Positions 25,000-36,110 of a stretch of DNA of 64,000 nt are shown here, piece after piece. Position numbers and translations under genes: made by a program. Each line of letters begins with the position of its first letter. Within the stretch, counting starts at the first letter, position 1. The notes under the pieces are model-generated. The model was not told where the DNA came from. It searched no databases and saw only the letters and a list, made by a program, of their open reading frames with translations. The DNA comes from Fratercula arctica (Eukaryota > Chordata > Aves > Charadriiformes > Alcidae): the NCBI GenBank assembly GCA_947846985.1, contig CANTUZ010000002.1, forward strand, positions 62,773,249-62,837,248, written 5' to 3'.

Positions 25000-25560
25000 A
25001 CCTGGAACTAAAGGGGGATTCACTGAAATAAATATGCCGGGGGGCTTGGAAGGTTGAATTGGCTGCCATCTGAAGGGATGGCTTCACGGCCTGTTTACAC
25101 ACATTGTTGAATCCAGAGCATTGATTCTATGTTTGATGTGAAAAGAAATTAAAGCCCTGGTCTCATTAGATAACCGGTTATGGTTAAAGATCACAGGGAG
25201 ACTCTCTCTTCTTTTGTATGACACTGAATGGGTCTCAGCAGGCAGCTCCTTGTGCACAATTGATTTCAAGCAGAGTTTTGTCTGAAAGATGCTTCTAGAT
25301 TATGGCAAGAAAGCATTCTATAATCCTTCTGCCAATGTAGTTATGTTTAACAGACATTCAACTCTTATCACTGATTGATAACACTTAACTCAAAACATAT
25401 TTAAGCTTTAGGAATGTCAATATTTTGCCGCCAAGTGAAGGTGACCCTTGCTCTTCTTGTTTGCTAAGTGTGCGCAGTGGTTTGCTGGTAAATTTGTAAG
25501 GGTGGTTATGTGGGCAGGCTGTTATGGATTTGCTATCTTAGCCTGAAGTGTTTGCTGCTG
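25000..25560. promoter_or_regulatory. Candidate conserved non-coding block with grainyhead-type palindrome
   Basis: Unique, low-repeat sequence of balanced composition, with a perfect 10-bp palindrome TAACCGGTTA at 25171-25180. AACCGGTT is the established core of the grainyhead-like (GRHL) binding site. Nearby words such as CACAATTGATT and TGATTGATAAC are also of transcription-factor type. Function and conservation are inferred from motif and texture only. Confidence 0.3.
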
Positions 25561-26050
25561 ATTATGTGATTAAATCAATAATAATTTCTGTTTGGATCCT
25601 GTGCTTCTGGATTCATCTTCTTTTCCATGCTGTGGAGCAGAACAATGGGCTCCCGCACTTGAGCCTGAAGTGCTTTGTTGTTAAAGAAATGCCAAAGGTA
25701 TGGCAGGTGGCTTCCAAATCTCTTTAGAAAGCAAAATATTATAACAGCTCTACAGGTAAATAAACCAGTGAGGCCTTTGTGGCAAAGGAGGTGAACATGA
25801 CAGGTGCAGAATAGGGGGCTCCTTTTAATCAATGTTACTGTTTATTCTGGCTTACCTGAAGTAGTGCATATCCTGCCAAACTGCCTTCATTCCATATTAA
25901 ATAGATATTCTTTTATTCTGATACAGAGGAAATTTACATTTAAACAGGCACAGCGCTTGCATTCACAGCATATGGTCATTCTAGCCACCCTGGCGGTTTT
26001 ACATTACAACACAGGAGGTCTGTGTGATGCACTTCACAGGACAAAGAGGA
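25561..26050. other. Unique non-coding stretch
   Basis: Nothing recognised. Overlapping frames on both strands lack motifs. Confidence 0.45.
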
Positions 26051-26120
26051 TTTCCTCTCTCTTTCTTTTTCTCCGTCTCTTCTCTTTTTCCTTCCCCCTT
26101 GCCCTCCTCCCTTACCCCTT
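26051..26120 (+). repeat. Polypyrimidine tract
   Basis: About 70 bases are almost wholly C and T (TTTCCTCTCTCTTTCTTTTT, then C-rich), with three isolated purines. Mirror-like polypyrimidine tracts can form triplex DNA, but I see no exact mirror symmetry. It is best treated as simple sequence. Confidence 0.8.
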
Positions 26121-27897
26121 ATACACACACAGACACAGAAACCTCCACAGAGCAAAGTATATTAAGAATTCCTCAGCGTTCTGCATGTAGTATGAGCAAT
26201 AGATCTGCAGCAGGGAAAAGCAGCCCGTTTTCCTTAAGTTGCTCTAGGCCACATAGTTGGGGGTTTTTTTCTTTTTTTTTTTTCCCTATAGCTTCCCTCC
26301 AGCAAAGGACACCAGCACAGTTATTTATAATAACTCATGTATTAATCTGAGCCACATTGGATGGATCTTCAACTCTCGGAGGGGGATCCTCCCTTAATCC
26401 TTCTTTCCAAACTCCTTAGGGGCTAAAGGGGCTTTACCTTGCAAGCAACTTTTGTGCTGCTCAAGCTCTCAGCAGGAAAATCTGGGACAATTCAATGTCC
26501 CAGCGGAAATCACTGGGACACCAACAGATCTTTTAAAATCAGAACATCTGGTCAGTCACCTTATCCCATATGGGTAAACAGAACTTTGTTAATCAGGCTG
26601 TGTTAGAAAACTGATTGAAACTGGAGGTAGTTTAATGGTTATAGGATAGCACTTGGCTAATGTTTTAACACTGGGAGCGTAGCGTACTGTGATGGACAAC
26701 AACTGTGCTAATCAGTTCTTTTAAATAACAAATTGCTTGTAGCAATGTTAAATATCACTTTTTAAAAATGACAAAGCAACCTCAGGGAACATGTTCTTCT
26801 CTGTTCGTAAAAGAGGAGTTTCCTAAGGTGATCGTTCATCTATTACCAGCAAAAAGCACTGTTCATTCAATATATTTAATTAATACTGAAACTGAGGCTG
26901 GAGAAATTAATTTTCACTAATATCAAAACTTTTTCAGAATTCCTACCAAGCTCTCAGGTTAGGGCCACACTGATGGCACTCTAGCAATGCAGGGAAAAGG
27001 AGCTAGGGATGAAGGAGAGATGAAAAAATCCTAAGGGTAAAAAAACCATTAATTTCAATAAAGATCAGAGAAGATAACATCCTAGGCTTTTGAGGAAGAA
27101 GAAATTTTGTCTTCAGCAGCATCATATGCTACGATGAAACTCACTGTAGAAATATATAAACATAAAAACAATATTGTGGAGCAAATGTTTGAGTGAAAGT
27201 GTATAAAATTTCAACCCTGGATAAGCAAAAGACTGAAGGACGGAAAAAGAATGTTCAATAGTCCTATGCAAGTTTTATAAATCCCAACAGCACAGTTTTT
27301 TTCCCCCCATTTCTAAACGTATTAAGAAGACTTAATTCTATGTGCAGGATGCTGTTTTTGAAAACATTTGTAGGCAGGAATTTTTGTGCTATGGATGTCA
27401 ACACTAAGGCCACAGCTGACCTGCAATACAGAGAACTGTCCCGGTTTATCTGCTGCAATTAAGCATCTGAACTGACTGTGTCCCTGCAGCAGCCATCCGT
27501 GTGTGATCTTTGTTAACAAAGAGGTACTTCAGGTCTACCCGGAGCACAGGGTTACGTCTGCAGCTGGGGAGGGGGGACAATGAGCCTTCCACTACCAAGC
27601 CCACTTTGTGGGTTTCTATCAAATTATGTGCATAATAATATGATGATGATATGATGATAATGCACAAAAATGTGCATTTTCATAGTGAAAATGAAAGGCA
27701 GGTTACTGCAGCAAGAAACATTATTCATAACTTTAAAAGATACTTTGTAGTGAAAATAGTAAAATCAACCAAGCCTGGGGCAGATAGAGGAAAATTCATG
27801 GTTCCACACTCTGGGTAGGATCAATGTTTACAGCATTAAAAAAAAACATAAGAAGGAAAGAAAAAGGAAGAAAGGAATGTTTGTCCTGGCTTTCCTG
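26121..27897. other. Unique non-coding stretch
   Basis: No gene or family is recognised. T-rich runs near 26265-26285 are followed by CCCTATAG, acceptor-like but without an exon-like continuation. A small ATGATGATATGATGATAATG patch lies near 27641. Confidence 0.45.
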
Positions 27898-27950
27898 ACT
27901 GTAAATCAGGACCAACTCCACTCAAGTCAATGGATTTACACCAGTGTATG
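27898..27950. repeat. Relic of an old near-palindromic amniote repeat
   Basis: ACTCCACTCAAGTCAATGGA followed by TTTACACCAGTGTA matches, from memory, a dispersed sequence common in turtles, crocodilians and birds: 'actccactgaagtcaatggagttacaccagtgtaa'. I cannot assign a database name. A second, weaker piece (GGGCAGAATCTGGCCCC at 28182-28198) may belong to the same family. The copy is short, diverged and non-coding. Confidence 0.5.
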
Positions 27951-29667
27951 ATCAAAATTGATCCTACTGAATTCACAGTTACACAAATATTTTCAGAGAA
28001 CCTTATTCACAAATTTTAAAGGGGCTGACAATAATTGCCAGACTTGAAGAGGAATGATCATGACTGGGTAGTTTCCTACTGCTCCAGGTGTGATGTTTTT
28101 CAGTGGCTTTGTTTTTTGCAAATAAGATAGCAGTGAGAAGGCTTTGGTGCAGGCTCCAAGGGAAAATTCACAGAGCCAAATGGGCAGAATCTGGCCCCAG
28201 TGATGAAACCAGCTGGTTTATACCAATATATTGTACTAATATGTTGTCAGTACTGTGTTGTTGAGGAAATGTAGAATACAAAAAGCAAGCTAGCAAAAAG
28301 TAACTGAGAGCAAAAAAGTTTCAGACTGTAGAGGCAGTGGGTAGGATCCGTATGCGAGCAGATAGCCTGTGCGGATGGGGCACTCTGCCTTTTCTGTTCC
28401 TGTTGCTGTGCTGGTGGTTGACATCTGCACATCTGAAACCCACACAGTCCCAGAGAAGGAAATGGCTGGAAGGCATTGCACACACAGAATCCTTTTGTTT
28501 TCCTCATTTCTTGGACAAGAAATCTCATCATGCTAGTTATTTTAATTCTTCCATGTAAGAGCAAGACATACTGCGCAGAGGGGGATTCATAGAGAAGGTT
28601 GCATTTGGTCTGCCATTGTATGCTGTGCTGTATTTTCCACTCATATTCATTAGGTCTTTAGGAGAAGCCTGTGGAGAAGAATGATGGGAACTGAGAGATT
28701 TCAAATCCTCCTAAATCTGCTGATATTTTCAATTCTGTATAGAAATACATATTTTATAGCTGCTGATGGGAGATCCGCAACTTCCCATTGTGAACTGCCA
28801 TGAAGGGAACAGTGTAGCCTTATACTGCATGGTTTTGAATAGCCCTGTAAATATGCATTTTCAGGGTGAGAGTGCAAAGTGAGGTGACAGACTAGCATTT
28901 GTACTTTGAAAAAAATTCTTCTCTTAGATTTATTTTGAGATTAGATATATGCACTACCTTCCTTTTTTTTTCCCCCAGGTTATTCTGGTGCAAGACCTCT
29001 TGCTACTGTGAGTCTAGGACAAATGTAAATGGGAAGACCAATGCCTCATGAGGGGCACAGTACTTCACACATTTAATATCAAGCTCCTGGAAGACTGCTG
29101 TTCTAGCTAGACTGGTGTTGGCTTTCCAGAGCAGAATTATGCATTCACTAACATGGTAAGTCAGAGAAAAGAGTCCTGGGCTTTGCTTGTTGAGGGACAG
29201 ATGATTTAATATATGGGAATTACTCATGCGGGTGAGTGCAAATTCTAGGAATCTCCTTTTTGCAGCTATCTCCCCTCCCCTGTTTTTTTAAGAGAAAATC
29301 ATTTATCATCCCCAAAGCTTTTGGCCCTGATGAGTGGATCGCCTAAATCTTTGCTAATCTTAGAGTCTTTACGTCAGCCAGTTCCTAGCTTCTGTGGCAT
29401 CTTTGGGTGGTTTGAAACACGCGTCTCACACACTTCTATGTCTCAGATAAGTAAAAAAAAAGGACAACTTTGTCTGTCCAGCAGCTTCATTCTTTTTTAG
29501 TAGGAGAACTTGCATAGCCACTTGGGATGCAGGTGCAGAGCCTGTACCATTGGAATACACTGCCTGACTATTTCCTCATCTGACTGTTCCTGAGGGCAAA
29601 AAGGGACACGAAAGGGTTCTGCTTCATCCTTCACTGCATTTAGGCAGGGTCGTAATGTATATCTGTA
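27951..29667. other. Unique non-coding stretch
   Basis: No gene is recognised. At 28959-28979 a run of T and C ending CCCCCAG looks like a splice acceptor, but no open exon-like frame follows it that I can defend. Confidence 0.45.
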
Positions 29668-29705
29668 CATGTATACATGTGCAGATGTTTGCACATGTTT
29701 GTATG
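29668..29705 (+). other. Imperfect hairpin in an alternating purine-pyrimidine patch
   Basis: ACATGTGCA (29675-29683) and TGCACATGT (29690-29698) form a perfect 9-bp stem around a 6-base loop. Pairing extends outward to 29668 and 29705 with one mismatch and two G-T wobbles. The left arm also overlaps a perfect 14-bp palindrome, ACATGTATACATGT, at 29667-29680. It is short for a microRNA precursor. It may simply reflect TG/CA-rich sequence. Confidence 0.7.
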
Positions 29706-32489
29706 CCTACATTTCACAGTTCACACACTTCTAAAAGGATTTTTGCCTTACATTTTTGTTTGTTCAGATACAGGCTCACCACTCTAAATAATTCCACCCC
29801 GCACCCCCCTCCTCCCTCTTTAGCTTTTCGTTGATGTTATACTCATTTTACTCTGAGCAAGCTAGTTTGTTCCTGTCCTCTGAGGAAGTTCAAGGTATAA
29901 TGAGCAAAGCATCCGGATTAATTAAGCAACCTGGTGCAATTCCCCCTCCCCCACATCCACTTCTCCTCCCATGGACTAGATTGGATCTAATCCAAACCAA
30001 AGCAGTCCTCAAAGTCAGTCTTCAGCCAACAGTCAGTCCATTCTGCTGACATCCAAAGAATGGTTTTACTATATAAATGATAAGAAATACCCTTGCTAAG
30101 ACAAGAAGTCCTTTAAAGACATTACTGTCACCTTCTCAAATGTTTGCAGTGACTCCAGGCTCTTTCCAAATACTGTACAACATTTGCAAACTTTTCTGTT
30201 GCCAAGCATCCCAGTGAAATGTGATGCTTCAAAGCATATGAACTAGATGTCCACAGCATCTGACTCTTCCGAATGCCTCAGCACCACACACACAGCAGCA
30301 TAGACAAACTCCTTCTATTTTATTTATAGTAGCTTAAACTTGGGCAGCACCAGATATGTCAAATTACCTTGCTCATGAATCTTCAGGAAATTATTGCTCT
30401 CTCTACATAGTGCCATGTCCTTTAAAATGTGCAAGGGGGAGGACATTGTGTTCCCAGTTGGGGAGCTGGTGTTTTAATGCATGTAACTGATACTGATTTA
30501 TGCTCTGGACAGAATTTATAGCAAGACGGAAAAGGTTATGTTTTCATTGAAAATTTACTTCCATCATTTTCTTTAACCGTCTATCTTTATGCAATCTCAG
30601 CAACTATCTCAGTCAACCAAGTGAGTCACTGGGCTCTAAATGAGGGGACTGCTGTAGACTGTTTTTGTATCTCCCTTTTGGAAGATTGTTGCCAATTACT
30701 GCAGAGAAGTCATTTAAAATAGGGGGTATAAATATATTTCTACATCACACATTTTGTCCATAATTTAGATCAGGGTATTAGTATATCATGCTTGCAGGTT
30801 TCCTGCCTCTTACACAAACCTCTTTATATTGTCTTCTATAGGCAGTAGATGTGATACACAGCTGGCTCACACGGATAAAGTATTAATACTTTGGTCACCT
30901 GAGGTTACTAACTTTACTGATGTGACAGGATAGTTCTGGGTTGAGCAAGTATGTCCTGAACACAGGAGGGCATATAATGCATAGTGTTCTTGTTTTTTGC
31001 ATAGTGGAACCATATCATTTTATGTCACGGGGAGGCAGAAAAGCCCTAAAGATAAGTTTGAACAGAGAGAAGGCATAAGATTTATTTATTGCTATTTTCT
31101 AAAAGAAGAGTCTGCAGAATTAAGGGACCTGGGGATCCATTCTCCAGCTAAAATCATTAGAATCTTCAATAAGCATCTGCTATTTGGCACTCTGTCCACG
31201 CTTCCTACACAGCAGTGACTCTCTGGTCAGATGACTTTTGCACATACTTTTGGAGGCTATTGATTGGTAGGAGAACATCAAGCCATATTGTCCTGTATCA
31301 TCCCACTTCATCTCATGTGACAGTTATAGGGAGGGAGGACGTTAAAAGTCTCCAGCAATGGTGACTGCCTAAGGGTGAAATGGCAAAATGACCCATTCTT
31401 ATCACTGTCTACATAAACAAGCTGGGCTGAACACTGGACTTAGTTTTGAGTGGCAAAGATTCGCTCTGCCCTCTCTTCAGACTAGTCAGTGTGCTGTGGC
31501 AAACTGGTTCAAGAGGAGTGGGCAGCATATGAACATCTTTTAGCAAAATGCCATTGCCTGGGAAATTATAATGGGAGGGAATGTTTTACAGCAGTAAATA
31601 CAACGCTAAGGCTGATGAAGTGTAAAATTTCAGTGGTCCACAGCGTGCTGACTTTTTCTGAATTAATGTTTCTAAAATACATGTTTCTCCATGTGAAAAC
31701 CCGTTAACAGGTGTTGAGTTTTATACAGGACTCAGTAGCAGAAAGCTCAGCAGCTGCATCTTGCCAGATGGGGAGCTGCACATTTCTGGAGCAGAAGCGC
31801 ACGTCTGGCAGGACTGAGGATTTCAGAGTTGCAGCTCTAAAATCCTGCTCTTGATTTAGACATTGATATTCTACTGACAGTGAAGAAAGTTGTGTTTTTC
31901 AAAAGGGATGTACAAAGCAGATTGCAACACAAGAGATGGTGGTAGCATTTGCAGTTCCTCTGCAGCTTAGTGGGAGCTCAGAGCACTGCAGGAATCACGG
32001 GGCCACATGGCCAGTAATTACATGTTCCAGAGTTTAGGGTATTTTCCTTAAAAAATTTTACCACAAATACTTTATGATTATACTGCAGAATAAAGAATTG
32101 CAAATACCAAGTGTACCGGTTCTCATAAGTTTATTGAAAGGAATAAGTTTTTCTTAACATCAGCGTAGACCAGCTTACGTGTGCATCTGTTCTTCCCATG
32201 GTTCTGGTTTTTAAATCTCACACCTGGACAAGGCCTTCGACAGTGACTCCCTGCAATGGAGAAGCACCCAGGAGGTGCAAAGGTGAGCTCACAGTGATGC
32301 TCAGAGAGGACTGAATTCGGAGGACTGTTAGTGATCCTGACCAGGGTGGAACTGAACTCTGCATCTTGAGGTTAAAGGTTGGAGCATAAAACCCGCGATT
32401 TTTCTTTTACCAGTGCATGCTTGTGCCAGAGTGAGCTTCCTTTGAAAGCCACAGCACAGATGTCACTCTCTTCTCTCGTTCCCTTTTAT
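29706..32489. other. Unique non-coding stretch
   Basis: Nothing recognised. Short motif-free frames only. Confidence 0.5.
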
Positions 32490-32724
32490 AGAATCACAGA
32501 ATCACAGAATGGTAGGAGTTGGAAGGGACCTCTGGAGATCATCTAGTCCAACCCCCTGCCAGAGGAGGGTCACCTAGAGCAGGGTGCACAGGAACACGTC
32601 CAGGGGGGTTTCGAATGTCCCCAGAGGAGACTCCACCAGCTCCCTGGGCAACCTGTTCCAGTGCTCTGCCACCCTCAGGGTAAAGAAGTTCCTCCTCATG
32701 TATCTAAACTTCCTATGATCCCCG
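32490..32724 (-). mobile_element. CR1 LINE 3' end, antisense
   Basis: It starts with tail octamers (GAATCACAGAATCACAGAAT), followed by GGTAGGAGTTGGAAGGGACC, TCTGGAGATCATCTAGTCCA and GGGTCACCTAGAGCAG. It continues through the 'cctgttccagtgctctgccaccctc' block to GTTCCTCCTCATG, and is lost near 32724. It is very similar to the 12196 copy, so both probably come from the same subfamily and period. It is 5'-truncated to about 235 bases and has no coding capacity. Confidence 0.97.
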
Positions 32725-33589
32725 ATTTTAAAGGCTTAACAAGAGATTGCAATTAAATGAAGCCTCATCGTGTGCTCAGTTCTCCTATATAACGTTTTAA
32801 ATGATTGGTGCATGCAAGATCACAAAGGTTCCCATGTGATGATCCATTAGTTCTTCCCTAGTTGGAGTCCACCAAGCGGTGCATGAACACCTCGCCAACC
32901 AGAATCTTTTCAGCACTGACACTTGTTATTTGCAGTTTTCTGTACCTTTTAATATAAGCCATTTTTCAATACTTCTGTACTGTAGCATCTATCTCTTAAG
33001 CTTCAATAGATGCTAAATCATACTGGGTGAAATCCTAATGTTTTTTAGTGCTTGAAACGGTCAGGACTTTTTTTTTTTTATAAAAATAATTTTCGAAACA
33101 GCCTCTGCAAAAATATTTGCAGGGAAGCAATGAAGCAAATGGAAAGAAGGGAGATTATTTTGTGAAAATTCAGTCTTCACATGCTTTGTTTTGTGCTTCA
33201 GCTTATTCTGTTCAAAATCAATACAGCCAGCTCTGCAATAGCTAACTAACAGCCTAGAATTAGTGCAATCAAATGGTTAAAAGTTAATTGAAACCAATGT
33301 GTGTTGAGATCATAGTGTGTTTTGTTTAGGTTTTTTTTCTCCTCAAGCAAAGTGCTATGTGTTATTCAGTCACAGAGCATAAAACAGGTCAAAGTCAGCA
33401 AGTCGCACAGAGAACAGGATTAATGCACTATGGTGCTAGTGGGCTAACGCACTGCAGCAGCACACCGGTGGCTAAATATTTAAATTATATGTATGTCAGT
33501 GTGCAGAACAACTTGAAAGAAACCTGCTTTTTCCTTCGTATAGTCCGGCTGTGAATTCTGAATAACATTCAAGTTCAGAGCAGCCACCC
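32725..33589. other. Unique non-coding stretch
   Basis: Nothing recognised. There is a T-run near 33069-33079. Confidence 0.5.
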
Positions 33590-34200
33590 CCTCTGACTAT
33601 CACAGAGCTAACTGGCCTATTGTGGTACTGCTGCCATTTTCCCCCTTCATTTTTTCTCCCAGCATACTGGGGGTATTTTCAATTAAGAAGAATTCAATTT
33701 TGAATCACAGTTTTGCAAAGGGTTCAATGCTAATGAGTAAACATAGGAGGACTCGGTAATAATAATTCATAAGCAGCAGGAAGAAAAGTGCGTGCTTTGT
33801 TGTTGGACTGGTTGGAGCCAGTTCATTTTATAGAATTTCATGCCAGCTACACTCCATAAATTTTTCACAATGATCATAAAATACCTTTTTATTTTATTTT
33901 TTTCCTTTTGTTGCTCTCCAGAGTTTATTCATTACACACGAAGCATATCTGTGCTGTGAAATCCGTTACTAAATACCTCAGGACCTGTCATGCCACTGTA
34001 ATTTAAATTGAATGTAACAATAATCCAGCCTGATTGCCCAGCTCACTAGTTAATGTGAGGATATTTGACTCTGTTAATCACCACAATAGCCAGGTCACAT
34101 TTCCACCATTGCATAAGTAAACAGATTAACCGGCATGCAGTGCAGCCCTAACAAACGGCTCGCTGGTGACATTTGCAGCACAGCAAGCTGCAGCCTCACC
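33590..34200. promoter_or_regulatory. Candidate conserved non-coding block
   Basis: About 600 bases of unique sequence lack long frames and simple repeats. They contain many transcription-factor-type words: CAATTAAG, TGCTAATGAG, CACTAGTTAATGTG, CTGTTAATCACC, AAACAGATTAACC. Texture resembles deeply conserved enhancers. Conservation is unproven here. Confidence 0.3.
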
Positions 34201-35809
34201 AAGAGAACAAGAAATTGGCTCTGGCACTAGAAACCACAATTTTAATAATATACATGAAAACCAAAAACTTTTTAAAATGGGTTTAGGTAAAATATACGTG
34301 CATTAGAGAATTAGCCATTCTGGGCATGACACCTGAGGCAGGCAGGTTGTTCGTCACATGCGTATATACACGCAGAGAGCGAGTTCAGTGTATCTCACGC
34401 TAAAGCTTTGTTGCCTATCTATCTCAGAAATAGCTGGCGCTACAAAGAGATTTAGGTGGATTGATTTTATATTATGTGAGATCTGCCTCTCACTGTGCAA
34501 CGTGTTAACAATAATCAGATTTTCTGTGTTTCGTTTTTTTTCCTTGATCTTACGCTAAGCAAAACTCTGAGCAACTTCTAGATTCCAGTGTTTGCTGCCT
34601 CTCGGGTCACAACTTTTGAATCTGCATGTTGTGGTGGGTAAAAAAATGACAATAAGTGCTGCGGTAAGATTTTTTTCGTGTTGCTTTAGTATATGGTAAC
34701 AAAAGAGAGAGGAAGAAAGAAAAAAGAAAGAGCGAGCACCAGTGATGTTAAGAGCTGATAAGATTCAATCAGGTGAGATCACAGGCTTCCTATTGTACCA
34801 CAATTTTTCAAAATTGCCCTTCCCCCTCTTAATCCACCTTACGTACCCAGCAGCCGGGATAAGAGCCGGAGTGGATAATATCATTTTGTTTTGTCCTAGC
34901 AATATGATGCTATCAGGGGTTAGTTGTGCTTTTAATTAAGGGAGAGCACCCTAACATGTTGGGCAAATATACGTAATAAATCTATTTCTGTACTATCTGG
35001 AGAGGAGTATTGTAAGAGCTAAGATCTTGAAGCTAAATCTAGGCCTCCGTGATCTGTTTTGCACCCAGGTGTCTTGCCTCCTGAGGAAATGCTCTCTTTT
35101 AACAACGAAAAGGTTATATATCCACCGTGACTCCTGTTTTGTGCATTTTATAGGGGGTCCGAAGTCATCACGGTCTCGTCACATTAAACCTGCCACCACT
35201 CAACCTTAGCGGCTGATGTGTATTTTTGACGCAGAGTAATCCAAGTAAGGTTACAGCCCAGCAACAGCAGCTCTCACTGTATTTTTGCCTCTTGCTGTCT
35301 ACTTTTTCCCCTCCTGTTGTTTATTTTGAGGGAGAGCAAAACAGGAACTACTGCTCAGCCAGTAGTAAAACTTCTTTTATGGGCTGGCCTTGTAGCCTAG
35401 TGCTACTGACACCAAGGATTTGAGAGAATCCCAGTGAAGCAATACACGCAGTGCTCCCTCGGCTGTTCTGGCTCGTGACCCGAGAGGAGCACTGAAGGAG
35501 CTCTCCTCATCTCTTTGCTGCCAGAAAAATGATTGGCTCAACACAGGTTCAAGGATGAGAGACACCAAGCCAGGGGAGGGGAGGGACTCCTCTCGCTGAG
35601 TGGGGCTAGGAGGACAAAACAATTTCTCTTGCGGAGGAAGAGGGGCAAAAAAAAATTGAAAGCAAAAATTATAATAGGACAAGAGAATATATCATCAGCA
35701 CACAAGCAGGTACCCAAACAGAAAGTTATGACATATTTTTCCCCAAAGAAAATGTTTACAGTTCACATCTAAACCACTGCCCCTGTTGCATGAGGCTAAA
35801 AAACAAAGC
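34201..35809. other. Unique non-coding stretch
   Basis: No family is recognised. The plus-strand frames near 34358-35772 and the minus-strand frame at 35377-35682 are short and motif-free. Confidence 0.45.
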
Positions 35810-36110
35810 TGACTTAGTGGTTTCACATGCTTTTATATAACCCTATAATTTTTTTAAAGCGCTTTGTTTCATAAAATGAAATTATGTAGGCAATTAATCT
35901 ATACTGTGCACTAACCCCTGTTATGCCTTGGCTAGGAAAGGGAATTTAAAAAGACAGAGTTATTTCATTTTGAAACAGGTTATTGTGTGTGCCCTGTAAG
36001 TTTTTCATTTAAAAGTGTTACATTTATTATACAAATGAATTATTTCATTGGTCTTCCCCATTAATGCTTTGAAAAACATGAAACGATGGCTTAGATTTGG
36101 ATATATCTCA
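35810..36110. promoter_or_regulatory. Candidate conserved non-coding block, AT-rich
   Basis: A 300-base unique AT-rich block carries CAATTAATC, CCATTAATGC, GAATTATTTC and AAAGCGCTTTG (a near-perfect palindrome). It contains no open frame of note. Enhancer-like texture is the only basis. Confidence 0.25.

Noticed and set aside
32222..32255. Short plus-strand match to reverse transcriptase motif A (CCTGGACAAGGCCTTCGACA)
   Set aside because: Only about 25 bases resemble CR1 and the flanking sequence does not continue the match; probably chance.
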